From Ruminococcus sp. (GTDB taxonomy: Bacteria > Bacillota > Clostridia > Oscillospirales > Ruminococcaceae): a stretch of DNA of 60,110 bases. The stretch is from NCBI GenBank assembly GCA_021200415.1, contig JAJQGO010000027.1, forward strand, positions 1-60,110. The letters are read 5' to 3'. The position numbers were made by a program, and so were the translations under genes. Under the pieces are notes generated by a model that was given only the letters and a program-made list of their open reading frames with translations, was not told where the DNA came from and ran no database searches. Below, piece by piece: positions 55,815 to 60,110 of the stretch. Position 1 is the stretch's first letter; every line of letters begins with the position of its first letter.

Positions 55815-58175
55815 ATGATAATGTGCAGCAAATGCAAGAAAAGACCGGCAGTTGTATTTATAACGTCGGTTCACGGTAACGAGAAAAAGAACGAGGGACT
55901 TTGCCTTTCATGCGCAAGGGAGATGAACATTCCGCAGGTTGCCGAATATATGGATCGCCTCGGAATCTCCAGCGATGAGGTAGATCAGATTTCCGATCAG
56001 ATGATGAATATGCTTGACGGGGACAGCTTTGAAATGGGCGGCTCGGATTTCATGCCGGAGATATTTAACAATATTTTCCAGAAAAATGACTTAACAGGCA
56101 GCGGAGAGGACGATATTCCCTCCGAAACGCCTGATACGGATACCGATAAAAAGGATAAAAGAAAAAAATCCGAAGCTGAAAAGTCATCGGGCAGAAAAAA
56201 GGACAGACCGTTTATGTCGGGCGGCAAGGATAAACGTTCTGAGCCAAAGTTCCTGCGCACCTACTGCACCAATCTCTCACAGATGGCTGCGGATGGCGAA
56301 ATTGATGAGATTATCGGCAGAGATAAGGAAATTTCACGAGCTATTCAGATTCTTTCCCGACGCACAAAGAATAACCCCTGCCTTATCGGCGAGCCGGGAG
56401 TCGGAAAGACGGCAATTGCCGAGGGTATCGCACTGCGTATATCCAGAGGCAAGGTGCCCTTCACCCTTGCGAATAAGAGGGTATTCCTCCTTGACCTTAC
56501 AGCTCTTGTTGCGGGAACTCAGTTCCGCGGACAGTTTGAAAGCCGTGTCAAGGGGCTTATTGACGAGGTAAAGCGTGAGGGCAATATAATCCTGTTCATT
56601 GACGAGGTTCACAATCTTGTGGGAGCGGGAGATTCCGAAGGCTCTATGAATGCCGCAAATATCCTCAAGCCTGCCCTTTCAAGAGGTGAGATTCAGGTTA
56701 TCGGAGCTACAACCTTCGGCGAATACCGCAAATACATCGAAAAGGATGCCGCGCTTGAACGCCGCTTCCAGCCGATTACCGTAGCCGAGCCGACTATAGA
56801 GGAAACGGTGAATATTCTCCTTGGCATAAAGGAATATTACGAGAATTACCATAAGGTTAAGATTTCAGACTATCTTGTGAGAGTCTGTGCCGTTCTCTCC
56901 GAACGCTATATAACCGACAGATTCCTTCCCGACAAGGCAATCGACCTCATGGACGAGGCGTGCGCGCGCACCTGCATACGTACTCCCGAAATCGGCGAAT
57001 ACGTCAAAAAGCAGGAGCGAATCAAGGTTCTTGAGGAAATGGAGCAGAATATGACCCAGCAGACTGAACCCGATTATGAGGCTCTTGCCGAGGTAAAGGG
57101 AAACCTCATTCACGAAAGGGAAACTGAGGAGGAGCTGCGCAAAAAGGCTGAAAACGTTCAGGTTACAGAGAAGGATATTGCCGAGGTTGTGGAGCTTTGG
57201 ACGGGTATCCCCGCAAGCAAAATTGCCGAAACGGAATTTCTCAAAATCGCAAAGCTTGAGGGCAATCTGAAAAAGCGTGTTATCGGTCAGGACGAGGCTG
57301 TGGAGCTTCTCGCAAAATCAATCAAGCGCACGAGAGTAAACCTCAACAAGCGCCGCAGACCGGCTTCATTCATATTTGTAGGGCCTACAGGCGTGGGCAA
57401 GACCGAGCTTGTAAAGGCGCTTGCCGATGAGATGTTCGATTCAGAAGATCCCCTCATAAGACTTGATATGACCGAATACATGGAAAAGCACTCCGTTGCA
57501 AGAATGATAGGCTCGCCTCCCGGATATGTGGGATATGACGAGGCAGGTCAGCTTACGGAAAAGGTTCGCCGCAGACCATATTCTGTTATTCTTTTTGATG
57601 AGATTGAAAAGGCGCACCCTGATGTTATGAATATTCTTATGCAGATTCTTGACGAGGGCAAAATAAACGACGCTCACGGCAGAACAGTCAACTTCGAGAA
57701 CACAATTATCTGCATGACGTCAAATGCAGGTTCAACTGATAAAACAACAGGTGTCGGCTTCAACCGCACCGAAACTGAAATTACGCGTGATAAGGCAATT
57801 AAGGGTCTGAGGGAATTTCTCCGCCCCGAATTTATCAGCCGAATTGATGAAATTGTGGTGTTCAGGCAGCTCACGAAGGAGGATTTCGCAAAAATCTCAG
57901 CTCTCATGCTTGATGAGATGAAGGAGCCTCTTGAGGAAAAGCATATAAAGCTCAGCTATGACGATAAGGCACTTAAAGAAATTGCCGAGCTTTCCTACGG
58001 CAAGCCCTACGGCGCACGTGATATAAGACGTGTTATACGTCAGGAGGTTGAGGATAAGGTTGCCGAAATTATAATAAACAGCGCATCGGAGGTTGATGTT
58101 ATTTCCATTTCCGCCGATGAATCGGGAAAAATTATCGTTGATGGAAAAAAGGAGAATTCTGAAAATGAAGATTAA
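55815..58175 (+). CDS. Zinc-finger Clp ATPase (ClpC-like, McsA-type N-terminus)
   Basis: A tandem AAA+ unfoldase expected to feed proteins to ClpP. Instead of the usual Clp N domain it starts with a four-Cys zinc finger (Cys4, Cys7, Cys30, Cys33) of McsA type and a linker of about 110 residues. AAA-1 has Walker A GEPGVGKT at 192-199 and Walker B FIDEV (Asp263); AAA-2 has GPTGVGKT at 523-530 and [11 protein letters not shown] (Asp595). The tripeptide V647-G648-F649 fits a ClpP-docking loop. The length is 786 residues. The ATG follows AAGGAGG 11 bases upstream. The next gene starts inside its end. Confidence 0.9.
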   Translation: MIMCSKCKKRPAVVFITSVHGNEKKNEGLCLSCAREMNIPQVAEYMDRLGISSDEVDQISDQMMNMLDGDSFEMGGSDFMPEIFNNIFQKNDLTGSGEDDIPSETPDTDTDKKDKRKKSEAEKSSGRKKDRPFMSGGKDKRSEPKFLRTYCTNLSQMAADGEIDEIIGRDKEISRAIQILSRRTKNNPCLIGEPGVGKTAIAEGIALRISRGKVPFTLANKRVFLLDLTALVAGTQFRGQFESRVKGLIDEVKREGNIILFIDEVHNLVGAGDSEGSMNAANILKPALSRGEIQVIGATTFGEYRKYIEKDAALERRFQPITVAEPTIEETVNILLGIKEYYENYHKVKISDYLVRVCAVLSERYITDRFLPDKAIDLMDEACARTCIRTPEIGEYVKKQERIKVLEEMEQNMTQQTEPDYEALAEVKGNLIHERETEEELRKKAENVQVTEKDIAEVVELWTGIPASKIAETEFLKIAKLEGNLKKRVIGQDEAVELLAKSIKRTRVNLNKRRRPASFIFVGPTGVGKTELVKALADEMFDSEDPLIRLDMTEYMEKHSVARMIGSPPGYVGYDEAGQLTEKVRRRPYSVILFDEIEKAHPDVMNILMQILDEGKINDAHGRTVNFENTIICMTSNAGSTDKTTGVGFNRTETEITRDKAIKGLREFLRPEFISRIDEIVVFRQLTKEDFAKISALMLDEMKEPLEEKHIKLSYDDKALKEIAELSYGKPYGARDIRRVIRQEVEDKVAEIIINSASEVDVISISADESGKIIVDGKKENSENED

Positions 58176-58923
58176 AATATTCAGTGTAATATCCGCGCTT
58201 CTTGCCGCTTCAATTATGCTTACGGCGTGCGGCGGGAGCAAGTCGGACTCGGAAAGCTCTTCTGAATCGGAGTCCAAAGTCGAAGTAACCGACGAATCAG
58301 AGTCCGAAGCCGAAGCAACCGATGAATCAGAGTCCGAAGCCGAAGCAATCGATGAATCTGAGTCCGAAGCCGAAGCAACCGAATATGTAGAAGAATCTAT
58401 GGAGGCTGACCCTGATGCCGTACCCGCATCGGGTGCAGCGCCTGTTCTTTCCGCAAGCGACGCGCAGGGCAGTGCAGGAGAAACTGTTGAAGTCACGATC
58501 TCCGTTTCGGGAGCGGATAATCTCTGGGCAATGTGCGGAGTTCACGTAACGTATGACGATGCGCTTACCTGTGTCGCAAGCGAAAGCGACCCTGATACTC
58601 CCGAATACACCAAGGGTGACGCACTCAATAAAATTGACGCGTTTGTAACTCTTCTCCAGACCGGCGACAACAGAAACGAATATCTTCTCAGCAACAATCT
58701 GAGCGCAGTTTTCTTTGCCACCTCCGATTCCGCAAATGACGGCACGGATGGAGATATTGTCACCTATCAGTTTACTATTCCGGAGGACGCACAGTCGGGA
58801 ACTGAATATGAAGTCGGATTCTATTACCGCAGCGGCGATATGTTCACCGACATTGACGTGGACGAGGCTATGACGGATTACGCCTTCAGCCATTATGAAA
58901 CGGGCACAATTACAGTGTTATAA
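58165..58923 (+). CDS. Lipoprotein with a single cohesin-like domain
   Basis: A predicted surface lipoprotein (252 residues) with signal [18 protein letters not shown], lipobox LTAC and a Ser/Glu/Asp-rich stalk encoded by four tandem 30-base units. The C-terminal part (about 110-252) has cohesin-like features: SASDAQGSAGETVEVTISVSG, then a hydrophobic strand, VHVTYDDALT, and DGDIVTYQFTIPEDA. Cohesins bind dockerins and so hold cellulosomal enzymes such as the GH5 at 14334. The ATG at 58165 is behind AAAGGAG and overlaps the Clp end by 11 bases. Single-cohesin lipoproteins are less common than sortase-anchored scaffoldins. The domain could also be another Ig-like fold; no search was possible. 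Confidence 0.7.
   Translation: MKIKIFSVISALLAASIMLTACGGSKSDSESSSESESKVEVTDESESEAEATDESESEAEAIDESESEAEATEYVEESMEADPDAVPASGAAPVLSASDAQGSAGETVEVTISVSGADNLWAMCGVHVTYDDALTCVASESDPDTPEYTKGDALNKIDAFVTLLQTGDNRNEYLLSNNLSAVFFATSDSANDGTDGDIVTYQFTIPEDAQSGTEYEVGFYYRSGDMFTDIDVDEAMTDYAFSHYETGTITVL
58261..58380 (+). repeat. Four tandem 30-base units in the cohesin lipoprotein stalk
   Basis: Each unit encodes ten residues, of the form DESESEAEAT. Units 2-4 differ at only one to three bases and unit 1 is more diverged. Acid-rich stalk; it could vary in length between strains. Confidence 0.9.
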
Positions 58924-58946
58924 AGGCAGCTCCGCATGGAAATGTC

Positions 58947-58968
58947 TGTCCGACATAGGCGGCGGACA
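58947..58968 (+). repeat. Hairpin before the esterase gene
   Basis: TGTCCG pairs with CGGACA around a ten-base loop. It is in the 102-base gap between the cohesin lipoprotein and esterase genes. No T-run follows and no promoter is clear, so the two genes may be read together. Confidence 0.45.
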
Positions 58969-59025
58969 ATCTGCACGGCACTTCTTATGCGGTATTGTCT
59001 TAAATTTTACAGGAGGTAAATCAAA

Positions 59026-60110
59026 ATGAAACGCAAACTTATTGCAGCTCTGACATCTTTCGCAATGCTGGTAACAGCAGCTGTGTCAGTTCCCTCAGTT
59101 TCAGCTGAAACGGGCAGTGAGGAATCTGCCGACGAAATTAAAATCCTGCCCTTGGGAGATTCCATAACCGATGGATACCAATCACAGGACGGCTACAGAA
59201 AATATCTCAGCCGCGACCTTACTGAAATGGGCTACACCAATATTGATTTTGTCGGACCAAAGGGAAGCGACAGCTCAACCTATGATGACTTTACCTATGA
59301 CGGAAACCATGCCGGCTACAGCGGCTACGCTATCCAGCACATAACAGGTACAGAAGAACGTCAGGGTATTCTCGAAACAATTCAGGACAGCGACATGATT
59401 AACACCTACGACCCCGATATCGTTCTTCTGCAAATCGGCACAAACGATATTCTCAGTGCCTACAACGATGGAATTACTGACCGTCTTGAGAATCTCGTAA
59501 ACGTAATTCTTGATGATCTCAGCTCGGACGGCGTTATCTTCTTAGCGTCTATTCCCGACATGGATCTTGAGGAAATCGACGGCTGGCTTTGGGCATATGG
59601 CGAGCTTTATTGGAGTAGTGATCATACAGAGCTTTATGAAACTGTTCAGGGCTACATAGACAGCTATAATGCGTCAATTGAAACGCTTGTTACGAAGCTT
59701 CAGGGCGAGGGCAAGAATGTAATATTTGCCGATATTCACAGCGTTATTGACTATGAAACCGATCTTGAGGACGGAATTCACCCCAACGAAACAGGCTATG
59801 AGCAAATGGGAGCATACTGGGCAAATATTCTTTCGAACTACATTGACGGAAATGATGTAACAACAAGCACTACCACAACAACCACAACGACCACGACAAC
59901 TACAACCACCACAACGACTACAACCACAACCACCACACAGCCGACTACAACAACAACCACAACTACAAGCACCACACAGCCGACCACAACAACGACTACA
60001 ACTACAACTACAACAACAACTACAACAAAACCGACGACACCTACGCCAACGCAACAGCAGACTACACCACCGACTACAACAACAACTACTGTCGCGTGTA
60101 CGCGGCGCCG
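59026..60110 (+). CDS. Secreted CE3-like SGNH esterase with poly-Thr linker (cut by window edge)
   Basis: A predicted carbohydrate esterase, probably deacetylating xylan. It has a signal peptide ending about VSA-ET (residue 27). The SGNH blocks are ILPLGDSITDGY (Ser46), the oxyanion-hole segment IGTNDI (138-142) and DGIHPNETGYEQMG with Asp249 and His252. This order and spacing fit family CE3. After residue about 278 comes a long Thr linker with QP and KP breaks, of the type that joins catalytic parts to dockerins or second domains in Ruminococcus. The ATG follows AGGAGG. The C-terminus lies beyond the window. It has no stop in the window. Confidence 0.85.
   Translation, partial: MKRKLIAALTSFAMLVTAAVSVPSVSAETGSEESADEIKILPLGDSITDGYQSQDGYRKYLSRDLTEMGYTNIDFVGPKGSDSSTYDDFTYDGNHAGYSGYAIQHITGTEERQGILETIQDSDMINTYDPDIVLLQIGTNDILSAYNDGITDRLENLVNVILDDLSSDGVIFLASIPDMDLEEIDGWLWAYGELYWSSDHTELYETVQGYIDSYNASIETLVTKLQGEGKNVIFADIHSVIDYETDLEDGIHPNETGYEQMGAYWANILSNYIDGNDVTTSTTTTTTTTTTTTTTTTTTTTTTTQPTTTTTTTTSTTQPTTTTTTTTTTTTTTTKPTTPTPTQQQTTPPTTTTTTVACTRR
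59857..60093 (+). repeat. Thr-codon repeat tract
   Basis: Mostly ACA, ACC, ACT and ACG triplets encode the poly-Thr linker. Such a tract is a common assembly break point and probably explains the contig end. Confidence 0.9.

Noticed and set aside
58982..59000. Similarity of 15 of 19 bases to 13550-13568 in the carD leader
   Set aside because: Too short and no shared flanking structure; not enough to call a repeat family.
1..60110. tRNA, rRNA, CRISPR or insertion sequence
   Set aside because: Intergenic gaps were read for T-loop motifs, direct repeats with spacers and transposase frames; none was found.

Overview
This window looks like an assembled contig from a fibre-degrading, cellulosome-forming member of the Oscillospiraceae, closest in style to Ruminococcus flavefaciens. 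Three things point there. A secreted GH5 cellulase ends in a dockerin, a lipoprotein carries a cohesin-like domain, and a secreted esterase runs into a poly-Thr linker. Housekeeping genes are in Firmicutes order (rpsL-rpsG-fusA-tuf; rimP-nusA-ylxR-ylxQ-infB-rbfA-nrnA-truB-ribF), and promoters are mostly sigma-A type with 17-base spacers. I see no tRNA or rRNA gene, insertion sequence, phage gene or CRISPR array. Both ends cut genes: tuf at the left and a poly-Thr esterase gene at the right.

Layout. 1-3726 (minus): str operon. 3778-6719 (minus): TrkA/TrkH potassium uptake. 6831-9066: a beta-CASP nuclease facing mscL. 9193-13440: a large YfhO-type membrane protein, then a PlsC-like acyltransferase broken by one in-frame TAG. 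13483-14143: a CarD-like regulator behind a structured leader. 14192-17798: dockerin-bearing GH5 cellulase convergent with a sugar-binding lipoprotein. 17951-27836: translation and ribosome-assembly operon plus gltX. 28007-33239: a Gld-like ABC export system with a DUF4340-type protein. 33315-36098 (minus): CDF and CorC/HlyC-type metal transporters behind a leader peptide and attenuator. 36123-39207: rny, ferredoxin and a small lipoprotein. 39216-42831 (minus): pheA and metH. 42851-60110: a long plus-strand run of ruvCAB, glmM, a methyltransferase, ECF transporter core, a second YfhO protein, truA, DUF5711, CvpA, a zinc-finger Clp ATPase, a cohesin lipoprotein and a CE3-like esterase.

How the parts connect. 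The cellulase, cohesin lipoprotein, esterase and solute-binding protein fit plant-fibre breakdown and sugar capture at the cell surface. The two YfhO proteins, glmM and CvpA point to the envelope. The most interesting undescribed element is the leader of the metal-transport operon at 35874-36098 (minus). It has a consensus promoter, a 45-codon ORF with a near-perfect Shine-Dalgarno and an acidic, proline-containing N-terminus, and a terminator whose 3' arm contains that ORF's stop codon. This arrangement fits translation-coupled, possibly magnesium-sensing, attenuation. The carD leader, the rpsL-rpsG spacer and the rimP leader are further candidate regulatory RNAs.
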